This document shows, in pieces, positions 18,240 to 32,800 of a stretch of 64,000 nucleotides of DNA (within the stretch, counting starts at the first letter, position 1; every line of letters starts with the position of its first letter). The notes beneath the pieces were generated by a model. That model did no database searches. It was not told where the DNA came from and saw only the letters and a list, made by a program, of their open reading frames with translations. The stretch comes from Hofstenia miamia (Eukaryota > Xenacoelomorpha > Acoela), in the NCBI GenBank assembly GCA_004352715.1, contig SCFE01000059.1, positions 735,048 through 799,047 of the forward strand. The letters are read 5' to 3'. The position numbers were made by a program, and so were the translations under genes.

Positions 18240-19199
18240 TCCGTGACCCACCCGAGATGTTGGATACAAAATATATTTTGAACAAAATGGGTACAGATTA
18301 TGTTATGTTATCTCTATAACATCAATATTAACTAAAAAAATTATTACCCAATTCCTTGTCGTCGTGAAAGGGTTAATAATAATTCAATTTCGTTTGGAAA
18401 GCCAATCAAATTGTTTAAGAGAATATTATTAAATCATTGCTGTGAAATCTAAGAATCGTGAAGATTTATGATTATGAAAAAACAGACTATCTGAAAAATC
18501 TAAGTTTTAGCTGAATATGGAATTTTATTTCTTAATCCATTGTTTTTCACATCGCACAAGAGCATACGTTACATTCACCAAGATTGTTTTATTGAAATGT
18601 GACATTTTTGACAAAACAACATCTCTCTACTAAATCGTTGGTTTTCTCAAAACTAGTGATTGTTGGTTTACTTGTTTTCACCGTAGTGATTCAATTATTA
18701 TTTAAATATAAGATGTAACAACTGTACCATTAATAATTTTCATATTCAAAATGTTAGTTAAAAGTTTTAATGTATTTGATTTAAACATGTGTAAAACGCA
18801 TTTTTAGAATTAAATTTAGCAATGTTATCCATAGATTGTCTATTTAAATAAAAACAAGTAGCTATTGATTTGCTAAACTATTGTATCAAGTACCTGGTAC
18901 ACTGCAATAGCTGAATAAAGCTTAAAAAGTACTAAATGAAACTTCAATTCATTTATTTAGAATACGAGGTACAATTTGAAGCATATGTGCGTATGAAATA
19001 TTTGTGTGTACTCCTAGTTAATACAGAATTTTGTGGAATTGCGAAATTACGGAACATATTTCTAATTATTTATTAAAAATCCAAAATTGATAAAAATTCT
19101 GCCCATTTGGGGTCCATTCTTATGTAATTTACACAATAATTCGAGGTATTTTATGTGTAGAATTTCTTCTAATGTTCTTAATAAGTGTCAAACGTCATT
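18240..19199. other. intergenic DNA downstream of E-protein gene
   Basis: AT-rich with no recognised gene. It may contain the distal 3' UTR of the minus-strand E-protein gene if a polyadenylation site beyond 19200 is used. Confidence 0.4.
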
Positions 19200-19205
19200 T
19201 TTATT
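19200..19205 (-). terminator. candidate polyadenylation signal, E-protein gene
   Basis: AATAAA on the minus strand, about 220 bases after the E-protein stop codon. It is a plausible signal, but other A-rich signals lie further downstream. Confidence 0.4.
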
Positions 19206-19427
19206 CATTTATAAAAGTATGCAATCATATAAAAATATTTCAAATAAAAATCATGGACAAAATAAATATATGTATTTCTATAAAAACTTAATGCACCACG
19301 CACCGTTTTGAAATTAAATTTACATAAAGAATACAAATGGCAAAGCCTACAAAAGTGTCACACGCAGGTAACAATAAATGGAAGTTTAAAATTTTCATCA
19401 ATTAAATTTGAATAGTCGAATGGAATG

Positions 19428-19678
19428 TTAAAGATTATTCTCTGACTGATGATAAGGCGTCTCCAAGTTGGGTCGGATGAAGGAAGAATCAGGTAGAGGG
19501 TATGAAGGGTACGAACTATGCATTACTGGAGTAGTCATTTGTGGAGGCATGACAGCTGCATAAGCCGAGGTATCTATCATTTCACCAGCATACATGGATT
19601 GTTGAGTATACGCTGGATAACCCGTTGGGTCCATCACTGAGTCAATGCTACATATTGCCGCTGGGTTGCCATTTTTAC
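19428..19678 (-). CDS. E-protein last coding exon
   Basis: After acceptor ATTTTTAG, two bases complete a split Cys codon. The frame then runs [20 protein letters not shown] and on to [11 protein letters not shown] before TAA, 82 residues. The tail is rich in Pro, Ser, Tyr and Met and has no counterpart that I recognise in vertebrate E-proteins, whose C-terminus differs. The phase fits the donor at 20016 exactly. Confidence 0.85.
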
Positions 19679-22600
19679 CTAAAAATTATATTATCACGAG
19701 CAGGTTGGCAAAAATTTGAAATCTAACTAGTATGAAATTTTTTAATCAGATTTAAACACACAATTCTAGTGCTTTCTTAATGGATTTTTAAAGTGTTATA
19801 TTTGGGTTTACGATTTTTATCATTTAGATTCAACTTTTCTCTTAAGTAAAAATCTGCAAACTGTGAAAAGTGATTTTGTGAAAGATTGTGATCGTGTTTA
19901 TGGGTAAATTCGTATGCAATCTAATGTGGAAAAATACGGTAAATTAACAAAAATAAATTTAAGTATTTATATACAGCAAGATTTTGGAAATTGATTACAA
20001 AATAAATAGTCTTACATGCAGCAAGTGCTCCTGGTGTAACCACAGATTGCGCCAAGTGCCTCATTCCTAAATCAGTTTCATTCTTTTCTTCTTCTCTTCG
20101 CTTAAGGCATGCAGCTTTTGGATTGAGATTTCGCTCTAAATTTTGCAATTTAATAATATAGAATTGTTAATTGTATACTGATAGCTACAAAACATTTCAT
20201 ATTGCATAAACTACTTAAACAAGTTTTATGCGCAACTACGCTAGATGGCATTAGGCAATGTAATTCAAAATAACAAATCTAAATTTATATTTTAGATAAA
20301 GTATATTTGCAGAAAAGAATAAACGCCATGAAGAATGACATTTAAAATACAAATATTTTTCAAATTCTACCTCTAACTTGATTTTCTAACGCAGTGATAA
20401 CAGCAACGGCTTGGTGCAAAATTCCTAATTTAGTTTGTGCTTTGTCAGATGGCATGTGCATCAGACACATCTGTCCTAATTCTTTGAATGACTCGTTGAT
20501 GTCACGAACACGAATGCGTTCGCGGGAATTGTTCGAGAATCTCCTTTCACGTTCACGTTCCTGCTTCAAAATGGGATCTATATCTTCTTCATCCATTTTG
20601 TGTCTAAACGTATATAGGCCTATTATTATAGATATTATAATGGCACGATGTACAGGATACGTTGCTTCTAATATATTAGCATATATAATAATTCAACAAC
20701 AAAAATAAATTTATATTGAATTTATTGGGTGCAAGTTCAATTAATCAATTAAATATTTCGTTTTCATTGACGAATGTGGACAGAGAATATAATTTCCATG
20801 ATTATAACATTTACATAAAAAATTCGATTCAAATAGCAAACAAGCTGTTAAATTTCGAAAGGTTTAAAATTAGGTTATAATGGTCACAAGCCAGAACCCA
20901 AACAAATAACTGATATAAGTTAACATTTAAATCGTACCTAGAGTGCTAGGTACACGTACGTGATATTGTAAAATTTTAAAGATAGATTATGAAAGTAATA
21001 GTATTGCGAATAAATCGCTATTTATCGATTACTCTGATGATTTCCCAAGTTAAATCTTCAAATATTTAGTCACTCTCATTTGGATCCAACTCATGAGCGT
21101 TCAGTGAGAAAGAGAATTTTATTCGGCCAAATCCCATCGAATTCCACAGCCGTGAAATTTTAAAATCCCATGGTCCTATGTGCTCCTACAACATAACACA
21201 ACATAACATATATTTTAAGCTAAATTATGAGTAACACTGTGAAATCACTGATACTCGTTCCCGTTTCTTCATTCCCATATTAGTCCCATTCCTATTTCCA
21301 ATATTTATACCCCTTTCCCAGTCTCATGTGCCTGAATGGACCCACAGAATCATTTTTATATCTCCTGATTACGTAATATTAGGTATGAGGAGTACTTCAG
21401 GAGAACCAATGCACTAGAACCAGTGCTAAACATTACATGGGATCATGTTCACCAATGGATGTGTCAATATTCCACGATTTTTATATATACGAATAGACCT
21501 GGAGAAATTGTTTGAAAATATGAGACACAGCGTTTCCCATTTTGAAAGAACACCAGGCAGTTTAAGGTAAAACTATTTCTATAAGAAACAGGTATCCAAA
21601 ATACATTACAATACAGATTTATGCATTTCACAATTGCAAGGCACATTTAAAATTTTGATGTCAGTTTCTTTTGCAGTTTTAGGAATACTCTAAAATAGAT
21701 TGCGGGGCATTCGAAGGATGACAAATGCTTAACATGTATGTAATGACGAGTTTGAAAGATACATGGATTAAAACATTGGAGCTATAAAGCCGAACGTTCC
21801 ATGTAACCCCAAACGTTTTTTAAGCCTTTTCAAACAATTTTCTTCAAACCTATTAGGAAAATTTGCAATTATGGTATTTGGCCAAAACTTAGTTAGAAAA
21901 ATTATTCCTGTGGTTTATGCAAAAAATATTAACTTTTTTCAATGGAAAACATGATTTTTACAAAAAACATCAAAATCGTCCAATTCCTAGTGTTCTGATA
22001 AAACAGGTGTGCGAAAGGCCATGGCAACTTTAACTACTTTGTTTTATGTAAATAGACTACGCCAAACCGGGAATTAAGAATAAAAACGAAAGAAGAGATG
22101 ATTTTCTATCCAGTGGTGTTTTCAGATTTTAGATTCTTTTTTATTTAGTGGGTGATGATCATTTAAATTCTTTTTTATTTAAACAAATTGTAAAAAAATG
22201 TATGGATGATTTAGGGTTAAATTATACTAAAGATGGATATGTATTCTATGGCAAAGAGAATGTGTAAATAATGCCTTAAGACTCCAATTGTTCGTGGTTA
22301 CCACTTAAAGTTCGCACATATCACAAATGAAGAATAGATACGTTTGTCACGATTCCTGTTCCTGGTATATTGGCAACACGCTAAGTTCCTGGAAAATTTG
22401 TATTCGAAACTTGTCTAGCAGTTTTAAATCAATTGAAATTTGTTTTGAAAAACTAGCGTGAAGAGTCTGTGTTTACAATGCCTTCGCCAATGTACCTGTA
22501 AATTTAGCAAATATAATCACGGCGATAAATAACAACGGAGAATCTGTCGACAAAACTATTTTTGAGAAATTGCGAAAAACGGGGTAAAGTAAACTTGTGA

Positions 22601-23858
22601 ATAATCCCGCCTGCTTAATCCAATATTTGGACGATAATGTTTGATTGACGGGACTTAAGTGGGAGAAGCGATTCGGTTGTATATATACATTATCGGCTAA
22701 TCACTTACACCTGTGTCTCAGCATTACTGAATTAACTGTGCCCGTTTTAAAGCATAAACATTGCTTAAACCGCAAATAATCGTGTATTCAATTAACCAAT
22801 TACGTGTTAAGGAGAACGGATACGAAACAAGAAGGAAAGAGATAATTAATCACACGTTAAAACAACGACAAAAGGTCAAGAGCTTAAATCCCTCTTAATC
22901 AAAATATTGGTAGAAGTCTCACGATGATTACAGCGTAATAAAATTGTAATGATTAATTTAATTAATCATTTATTTTGAAAAATATTAACAAATACATTAA
23001 TGGAAGCTCACCGAGAACGTGTGCGGCTTTTGGAGGTGGGTTTTGATGTGGATTTACTGTTGATTTGACTGTTCCCCGATGAATATGAAGGCGTTGGTGA
23101 TGTGGCAGGCTCGCTTTTGATGGATTCTAAATAAAAACACGATTGAAAAATAAAATAATTAGCGATAACTAATCAATTGATTCACATAACAATTTTCTTT
23201 ATTTAAATTGTAATTGTATAATACAAATGTTAAATATTTTTGTATGGATCATGGTTAAGCCCACAAAAATGAAGAAAAACGCATAAACTCCTAGGAACTC
23301 AAGGAAGAAGGAAACTTGAAAAGTTTATTTGTTTTTGTAACCAGATCAAGTAGTACTTGTGGTTTCTCAAGAATTCACTCAGATGCAGAAAATAGTCGCG
23401 TCATTCATAGCGGTTTCCACATCTTTATTGTATAATCAATTGAAATATCTCTATAAAGAATTGTATTCATTGAAGAATCAATAAGCTTGTACGGTGGACA
23501 ACAAATGTATACGCTTTAGTGATTATACTCCCAACTGAAAACTTTGTTTTAATATTGGCTACAAATTTTCAATTATATTCTAATCTTTACTTTGACAAAC
23601 TTCAAAGATTCTTATTTAAATATTTAATGCATAAAATGGATTATGTATTGAGACATTGGCGCCAAAATGCATAACTGTACTTTTTTAATATTTAATCTTC
23701 TACATAAGTTTCTACACATTTGTTTCTTTTATTTATCCTGATTAATTAATTTAGAGGAATTTATGAAAAAAGGTTGTGCATTCCTTAAAATTCTTCCCAT
23801 TCCCAGTAGTCTACAAATTCATATAGCCAGTAATTGATTGCTAGCCTGTGTAGACTTC

Positions 23859-23894
<36 letters not shown>

Positions 23895-26800
23895 ATGAGT
23901 TAGGCTTGTTTGAATTATCTGGCAGCATAGAATTAATTTCACAATAATATCCAATTTAGAAAATGGGCACTGACACTTTCACATTATTCAAATTACTCAA
24001 CAGTTAGTCGAGAAAAATAAAATGAAGTGAAATTTTTCAAGGCAAAATGCATATACCGGCAATATATATCTGGAATAATTAAAACAGAAAAACATTGAAT
24101 ATTCCCAAAGGGCAAACATAAAATAAACAAGTAAAATGAAATGCTGTCATTCCCAGTTGAAGGGAAGCGCTCTTTAGGATTAAACAGCATGACCTCCACA
24201 TGAAGTTATTATAACGGAAGATCAACTTAAACTATCAATAAGTAAACAGCACCAGGAAGGAAAGTTATATAAACTAAACAAATAAAATACATGATTTTCT
24301 ATATTTGATCATTATCCTACATCACTTAAACACATCTTAACCTATTACAATGTAAGTTCATGTAAAATGATTAATTCAAATGTTCGTACTGCATGTACAC
24401 CATACTCTAAAAATTATACATTGTACACGAATGTGTACATCTGCATCTGCTGTTTGCTGATATTTGGGTCCAATATGAAGTATCCCTGCACAAATTTTAC
24501 CCTAATTTTCAGTTGAATTGTTATGATTCTAAAACAGCAGAGCAATGCAGGAATATCATATGGGACACTACTCTACAAGAATCAAAATCGTTTTAAGGGC
24601 TATTAACCAGGTTTGAAAAATATTCTTCCTTCAAATTCCCTTTGGACAGTTATTCAAATGATGACATTCAATGTATGAAAATCCTAAAGATTACAAAAAC
24701 GTCTATAAACTTGAAAATGAGCTCATTGTTGGCTTACAGGCAAACAATGATTCCGTGATTCAATTCATGTTATAGAACTTATATTAAAACGAATGTTTAC
24801 GTTTTGGAATCCTCAAAAGTTATGTAATTTCCACTGTCAAAACAACATGAGGCTAAGCAAATATCTGATAATTGACTGAAAAAACTTGGTTCAACAAGCT
24901 ATGGTATGGTGGATTTTAAAGTTTCATTGATAACACATTGCCCATTTGATCTATCTAGAGGATTGTACCATCGAATTGATATTTTAATTGCTTAAATGTA
25001 TTCATAATTGGTCATCATTTTTTTCTTTCTCAATTCATTTGTTTTCAACAATGAAGTATGCTTCAAATTAGATGAAAGATAAAATTCTACTTGGAACTCC
25101 ATGATTCCGTAGCAAATATGAAAAGAAAACGTTTGGATTCCTAACTATACATAATTATCATTGGAACCGCAGAAATAAAATGTATTGAAAGTAATGATTT
25201 TCATTTACAAATGTTTATATGAGCATTATATTAAGGCATAAATGTATATATATATAAATCTGCTAAAAAATATAATCAGTAAAATCATGTTTAAAATTAG
25301 AAAAATATGTGTATTCATTTCTACTAACAATATTAATAAAAGAAAATTCAAATCTTAGCAATAGATTAATGTCCGACTAGGTACAACGTTTCCTCAATAT
25401 TTCATAAATCAATTTCAAAAATGAACACATATTGCCAAGTAAAGTAAAGAAATAACACCCTCCCGCCCTCACTTATCACTTTACATGCACAAGAAAAAGT
25501 AATGATAATTAAAAAATTTTAATTACAATAATTTTAAAATCTGAATCTAAATTGATATAAATTTAAAAAATAACTTTAACTGATATTTAAAATTTAATTT
25601 GCTTGGAAAATTGGTTTCCGACATAACTAAGAATTGAAGTCAATTCAATACTAGACAAACCGCTAATAAAAAGTCCATGCCTGCTCCAAAAAAATTTCAA
25701 ACGGGGGGTCGTTCAAACCTGTTTCGCAAAATCGAATGCCTTCTTGCAAAAAGTGAAATGTATTATGAGGTTCTTCCAAAAAATTTGATTCACATATTTA
25801 TAGACATGAAAGGTAGTCTTTTTAGACCAAGCAGAAATTTTTTGAAAAGAATTGTCTCTATCGCAATTGCATAGTGTTTTGATAGCCTTTTGAAAAGGAT
25901 TCCCCTCAACAAAACAATATGCTTGTACAATATGTATCAAAATATAATCTGAATGATCACGGAATATTTCAAATTCGAATGTATATTAACAATGCGGATT
26001 GGCTGTAATTCAACTACTAAAATAGTTAAAAAAAATTTTTAAACAAAATTAAAAATTAAATTAGAATTGAAATAGCAATTTAAGTAATTTTTGAAATGGC
26101 TATCAATCAAATATTGAATTTAAGAGTGCTTCTAGACATGTTTTATAAGCAAGCCATTAAGCAGGCTTGCCATGGGAGTGGGATACCCATACCACAACAC
26201 ACCACACCACATGTGGGGATTTGTGTGGCAGGAATCACGAACTGAATATGACTATGGTGAAGATATTGATTAAGTTATAAAATCTTATTATAATTTTATG
26301 TACATTATTATTACAATATACATAAAATCATCTGTGTCCACAAATGATTGCATTGAAGCATTTGAATGTTCAACAAACATTTTTTGAGGGGATTTGTGGG
26401 CCAAAGTGTTCTTCATGATATGTGGTGTGAATTTGTAGACACTTCTTGTAGTATAGTATGTGTTGTGGGCCCGAAAATTTCACATCACGGCAAACGTTCT
26501 ATTAAGGAAGGCTTATTATGATCAAAACTAATTATTATTGGATATGTAAGATCTTAGTGGAAGAGCAAGAGTGTCGGCCTTTGAAATGAAACTAGCACAG
26601 TCCCTGGGATGCAAACTTTCAATAAAATTGATTAAACTGTAACTTTGCACAATTCTAGACAAACTATGTTTCCTAAACACTAAATTTATTACACGTTATA
26701 GATATTTATAGTAGAAATCGATAAACAAATGAAAATATATGATGGACCTATATTTTAATTCGGTAAATAAAATATAACATGCGTGTGACATTTGAAACGT

Positions 26801-29800
26801 GTTGAGCTTAATTAGGTCGAACCTATCGAAAGTAGCGGTTTCTAACCGATTTCATTTCAAAATGCATTTAGTATCCTCAAGAAAAATTCAATGCTCTGAG
26901 TGAAATGCAGTCATTCTCCAGGTCTATTTTTGCAAGATTTCAAGTTACTTTCAATGACTTCTTTGATACTATAATCTTTCCCGCCTCCACTTTTGCTAAC
27001 TCTACCATTAATTATTGAAATATTATGCGTTCATTATAAGTGCAGCACCAATGACCAATTATTTATTTATATTCGATAAATTCCTTAAAATGTGTTTTAT
27101 AATGTTGATGAATATTTATGGATAGTTAAAAAGACTCATATTGCTGGGCATAACATATAACTTATAAGTGAGAAACATTATAGACAAAAATATATAATTA
27201 ATTAAATAACTAAATAATAAACACTCATACATATAATCTCAAAAACTACCAGTATCGCTTGAAGCAAAGTCAAGCTTAGTCATGAACAAGCTCTTTGCTA
27301 TTTACCCGTAATATATACTAGAAATAAACTTGCATTGTTATAAAATGTGAATACTGGAATTCCATAGAAGCCTTTCATACTAACTTGAAATTGCAATATT
27401 GTAGTATTAATTCATTTAGTTGTCTTTTCAAACCCTACTACCAGTTATATTGGTGGTAAAATTTATATTGAACATTACCAAATAGGTTTCAGCAACCTTC
27501 AAATTACTGATTTGAGTGAATATTACACATGGAAAAACTTGTCCTCTTCTCTGATCCATGCAATTCCCAGAACTCNGTTGCTAATTAACAATTGCCCATC
27601 GTCCAGGAATGCCATAATACTTCTTCTCTGATCCATGCAATTCCCAGAACTCCTTGATAATGTGCATATAGATTAGTAAAATCAATAGTTAATAAAAAAT
27701 CAACAATGCAATATTGCAAAGCGTTTTAGAATTATACAGAAGTATAAACTAACTCTCCTCACCGAAATTCTATCCCCTCTCGTTCTTATATTAACCCTTA
27801 TCTTTGTGATGAAATCAACAAACTTCATCCTTGTAATGGCTACATTTTGTAGCATAAGTAGCAGGGCAAATTAAATTTTTTAAATGGTTGCTAATTAACA
27901 ATTGCCCATCGTCCAGGAATGCCATAATACTGTCTTATATCTTCTCATGTAGGCATATTGTTAAAGTTCAATTAGCTACAAAGAATGAGGGTTAACATGC
28001 CAACATAATATATTTTATAAATCTGAAAAATTTAATAGCCAATTTTTCAATAGATGTCTCAAACTTTGGGTGGGAAATTTTCAAACGAATATTCAATTGG
28101 GCCGGGATTTTCCTGCAATAAATTGAAACATAGAAAATATGTAGAAGCTTGCTAAAGGTGATAAGTTCACAATATTTGAGTTGATGTGTTTAACATTCGG
28201 GCATTATATTTCCTTGAACGTCAAATAAATTTAAACAAAGTGTCCACAAAGTTTCGTTTACGTAAATTTCCCTCACTTTTCTAGTTTAAATTTGAAAGGT
28301 GTTTTTATCATATAAAATTTACACATTTGAATCTGATCAGAGCAGTGTTGGCTAAAAATCCGATTTAGATTTAAAAAATAAAAACAATCTGATTTTTTTT
28401 ATTTAAATCGGATATTTTTTATTTAAATTTGATTTTTTTATCTAAATTTCAATTTTAGTTAGACCATTTTCCAAGGTAGTAAATATTAGAAATACCTTGA
28501 TAATATACTTTTGAAATACAATAATTTAATCGATTTTAAATAAATTGAAGATAAAAAACATGCAAAACAATAAATTCAGAGCTTGCCAATTCATTCCAAT
28601 ATCAGGGCAATTACTTCAAAACAATTAGAATACATTACTTTTATCTTTTTAGTGTACTTGATTTAAATCAATAATTGAACTAATAATGTGCTTTGATTTA
28701 AATCATGATTTAAATCCGATTTAAATGATTTAAATCGACCAACACTGGATCAGAGGCGGAATATTGTATCAAACAGTTTGAGTTAAAACTGACATCATAT
28801 AGGTGTAGGCAACTGCAACGTCTCAAAATTTGGGTAAAAGGTTTAAATTAAGCACTTAACATTGAGTAGGATTAGCCTTACTTAACTACTAAGTGATCAT
28901 ATCTATTAGATTTATTATAAAGCAGATGTAACTTATATCACCTAAGTTTTTATGGACAAAAGGTATCCTGGGAGGAGTCTAAATTCTAGTACAAGTAACT
29001 AAAGTAATTTTGAGAAAAATGTTGCAGCCAAAAAATTTAAATTTAATCTTTAAATCAAGGGCATATAGCTCTCTGAACTCAGCCCTCCTCACCCAATTTA
29101 ACGAATGGCTTTCAAAACAATACATTTATAACACGTAACCCTTATCTACTAAGTCACTAAAATCCTTTCCCTAATGTTTTAGAAAAAAGAAAAACGTTAC
29201 GCAACAATTAAAGAATATTTCATGCTGTTAATTAATAAAATATTCATATCAAATTTAAAATAGTTTTAAGATATTTATCACAAAAAATGACATTACTGAT
29301 GTTTAACACATATTTACAGATTCTAATATCATGGAAGTGTTGGAATGGAAATCTTAAGGTCTAATAAACATTTCTCTAGACATGCATTGGCATATTCCAA
29401 TATGTCGGAAGAATACATGTTATTCCCTGAATTTACATAAATCAATGAGTGATATTATGTAAATTTGCCATGCCACCTAAAAACGTTATAACCATTGCGC
29501 AGAAATAAACTAAGCGACGCTGCCACCCGTAGCTTTTAAGAAAAGAGAACAGGAAAACAATAAATTCCACGTCTTAATCGTTTCAATGCAATTAGAGTAA
29601 AGAAATGGAACACAAGCTGCCATGTCTCAAGCAATGAGGCCACTTTATAATAATTGTAGCATTTAATCCCACATAACATGCAGCTCTCTAATTCATAAAG
29701 GCTTAAGTTAGATAGCTGTCAAGCATTCATTTAGTGCGAAAAATTTATAAACAACACAGATAGTTGGGTTCATATTTTGAAATTAGGCTGATCAGTTTGA

Positions 29801-32800
29801 CATAACAAACAACTTAATTTTTCAAAATCCATGCTACATGATTTTTAGTTTAAGAATGTAATTTGAATAGAATAGTTATATTGATTGAAATCATGAAAAA
29901 ATCGTTCAATAAGCTATGGTATAACACAGTACAATATTGCTTAGACTAAATTGGAACTATTGGCTTGAGAATATTAAACGCTATAAGATACAACACGTTC
30001 CCCTAATTATTAAGTCCAAGTGAATTCGAAGAGAAGTTAATAAATGTTTTAATCCATCTTGCCATTTACACTTGACAAAATTCCAAGAAACATTGAATTT
30101 TATATGAAAATAAAATTAGGTTATTTTCCTGGATAAGAATATTGGTTTCTAAAAGGATCAAAGTACTATACGTTTAAACATTCCTTATCTCTTATTGAGC
30201 CGAAAACCCCAATTTTTAATACGCAGGCAATCATCGAAATGTAGTAGAATATTTTGAAAATTTCGGTAACGATTACCTAATGTTTACAACATAAAATCAA
30301 AATATTGAAATAGCTCTCGCTGCAATTATAAACTATATACATTTGTTTTGAAAACACGTTTCTTCAAAAGAATGTTCAAATGTATTAAACTACTGCATGC
30401 AATGTGAAATAAACATTAAAACCAGAAGAAACATTACTTTTTAAGACTTTGGAATGCGTATACAATATTTGTTATCACAACTAAATTTTACCTGGTCTGT
30501 GGATATTTGCCACGTTGGACATATCGATTGTGACAGATGGTTGCGGCATATTAGATGTAGGCAAAGTCTGATGATGCTAAAAATACAGATGAAAATGGTA
30601 GGTAAGTGCGCATCTTTCCATACCCATGGGTAAAAATATGATTGTTGTAAATAATATGGATAAAAAAGGGGGCTACACCGCGATGATGCGGGTCCTAAGT
30701 TATGACAAGGTGGTTGGTTGGACGATGAACTATGAGGCGTCTGGAGCGCAAATATGTTATTAGGATGTCGACTACCTGTCTGCATTATTGTTATTCGTCT
30801 TCTCACATCAACAGTTCACGCACAAAGTTCTACTTGTGAGGTCTTCGCTGATTGGTCAACAGGCGATCACCTGGTCGCTGTCTAACCTATCAACGGTCAA
30901 TGTTGACGTTTGCGCGTCCAATGGAGTGTAAACTAATAAAAAACGATTGCAAAGAATTAAGTACGCCTAGTGCGACACGTGTGTCCCAGATGAGGCCGAG
31001 TGTGTGTGCGGTAAAAATCACCAAGAAATTTGCAATTGCACAAAAAATAAGCTTACACAGACTAGGCTAACCAATAGAAATACTTGTTTCTAAACTATGA
31101 CAAAATCACTGCATGAATTTATTTCGAGAAATATAATTTGTTAAACTAAATTACTACGCAAATAACCAACATTTCAAATAATAGAAGCATTTAACGACAT
31201 GAAAGAATAAAGTTTTATAGACTTTAGCATTGTGATTTAATAAAACATCAATTATTTCGAATAACAGTTGAGCCTAACACTGTCTTGGACATTGTTCCTT
31301 AAGAATGGATGGTAGGATTTAGGAAAAACAGTATGAAAACTAACACTTAAATTTAAAATAAGTCAATATTATGTCATTACAACATGTTGAACACAGACAA
31401 AGGTGACATACATGTACACGCACATTTTTCACACTACTTTTGACTGACTACTTGTCAAATTGAACAAAAGTGTGTTCAAGAACCATAATGCATATTTCAT
31501 ACAGATGGAAATATAATGTGATGCCTCATTAACAAGTATGTCATGGTAGACGAGTCGTTAACACACTTCTGAAATACATAATACGAAGAAAGCCAAATCC
31601 AGTTGAGAATAGTGCTGGAACAAGTAATCTTTTCCAACATGTTGAATCACATGGATTGTTATTAAAAACCTATTTATTATTTGCTCATTCGTAAGGCTTT
31701 CATTAATGTAATATGAAAGCAAGCAGGTTTTAAAATAATAAATGACAATTATCAAAAAACTTACCATCAATAAAATGGTATGGGATTGAATTTAACTAAT
31801 GAAAAGTCAAATGAAACGTATAACATAAAAAAATTGTAAACCATCATTTATGGGATGGAACTTGAGATTGTAAGAAATTTTCACGATGCACTATAGTGAT
31901 AGGTCATAATTTTTTGTAATATAAAGCATTCAATGTTTTCCTTATACAAAAATCAACTTGAATTAATAGTGGTATCCCAACTTTCGCTTCAGGAATTCTA
32001 TTCATATTTTGCTGAAGAAAAAAAATTTTTTACGTCTTATTGTGTTGTTCGAAATCAGATTTATAAAAATGTTATNNNNNNNNNNNNNNNNNNNCCCAAC
32101 TTTCGCTTCAGGAATTCTATTCATATTTTGCTGAAGAAAAAAAATTTTTTGAGTCTTATTGTGTTGTTCGAAATCAGATTTATAAAAATGTTATTACAGA
32201 AAAATTTTTTAAAAAATTCCACAGACATACATTTAAAATGGTTAATTACTTAAATATTTATTCATGTTGGAGTCGCTAAATTTTTAATCACGCATTCCTT
32301 TGTAGCAAACTGCTTTAATAGTAAGATTTGCATCAAAGATTCGTGACAAACTCTCTAGAAAATTTACACAACAACAATTCACTGATGTGTACAGATTTTA
32401 AAGCAAACTGCTTCCAAATAAAAATCTAGTCTAGGATTGATTAAATAAAATACAAACCAGTCTAACCGTAGAACTACAACGGTAAAATAAGTATATGGAA
32501 CAATTTAATATTTAGACAAGTTTTTCCATCCATTCAAGATAAAAAATTTATTTTGGTTTTCCCCTCTCAGCAAAGTAAATTCCATATATTCTAAGGCATT
32601 AGTGAACTTTATTGCATATGAATCTTGATATGCGCCCAACTTAAATTTGATGTTGCCTATCCCCATTCCATGATATTTATAAACGCACTATAACATTGGA
32701 AGGAGTTTACAAATTAAATTTAGAGTGAAACAAACGTATGTAATAATTGCTTTACCATTTATACGGTTTAAGTTAGAACAGTGCAAAGCAGTGTCTTGTC

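Larger units (their letters stand above)
23127..30491 (-). other. E-protein intron, 7.4 kb
   Basis: AT-rich intron with a TA microsatellite (23863-23891), a hAT-like element (28343-28747), a possible CA/TG-rich mobile fragment (26163-26505) and a rearranged duplicate around an N at 27577. No coding exon was recognised. Confidence 0.6.

Noticed and set aside
20394-20708. Plus-strand open frame opposite the bHLH exon
   Set aside because: Antisense shadow of the conserved bHLH coding exon.
27886-27929. Minus-strand [12 protein letters not shown] as a reverse-transcriptase YxDD motif
   Set aside because: The motif stands alone. Neighbouring frames show no other reverse-transcriptase blocks and the segment is rearranged around an N.
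30441-30806. 121-codon minus-strand open frame read straight through
   Set aside because: Its 3' half is out of frame with the HHQT exon. The splice sites at 30577-30623 explain the locus better, and the frame starts at GTG rather than ATG.
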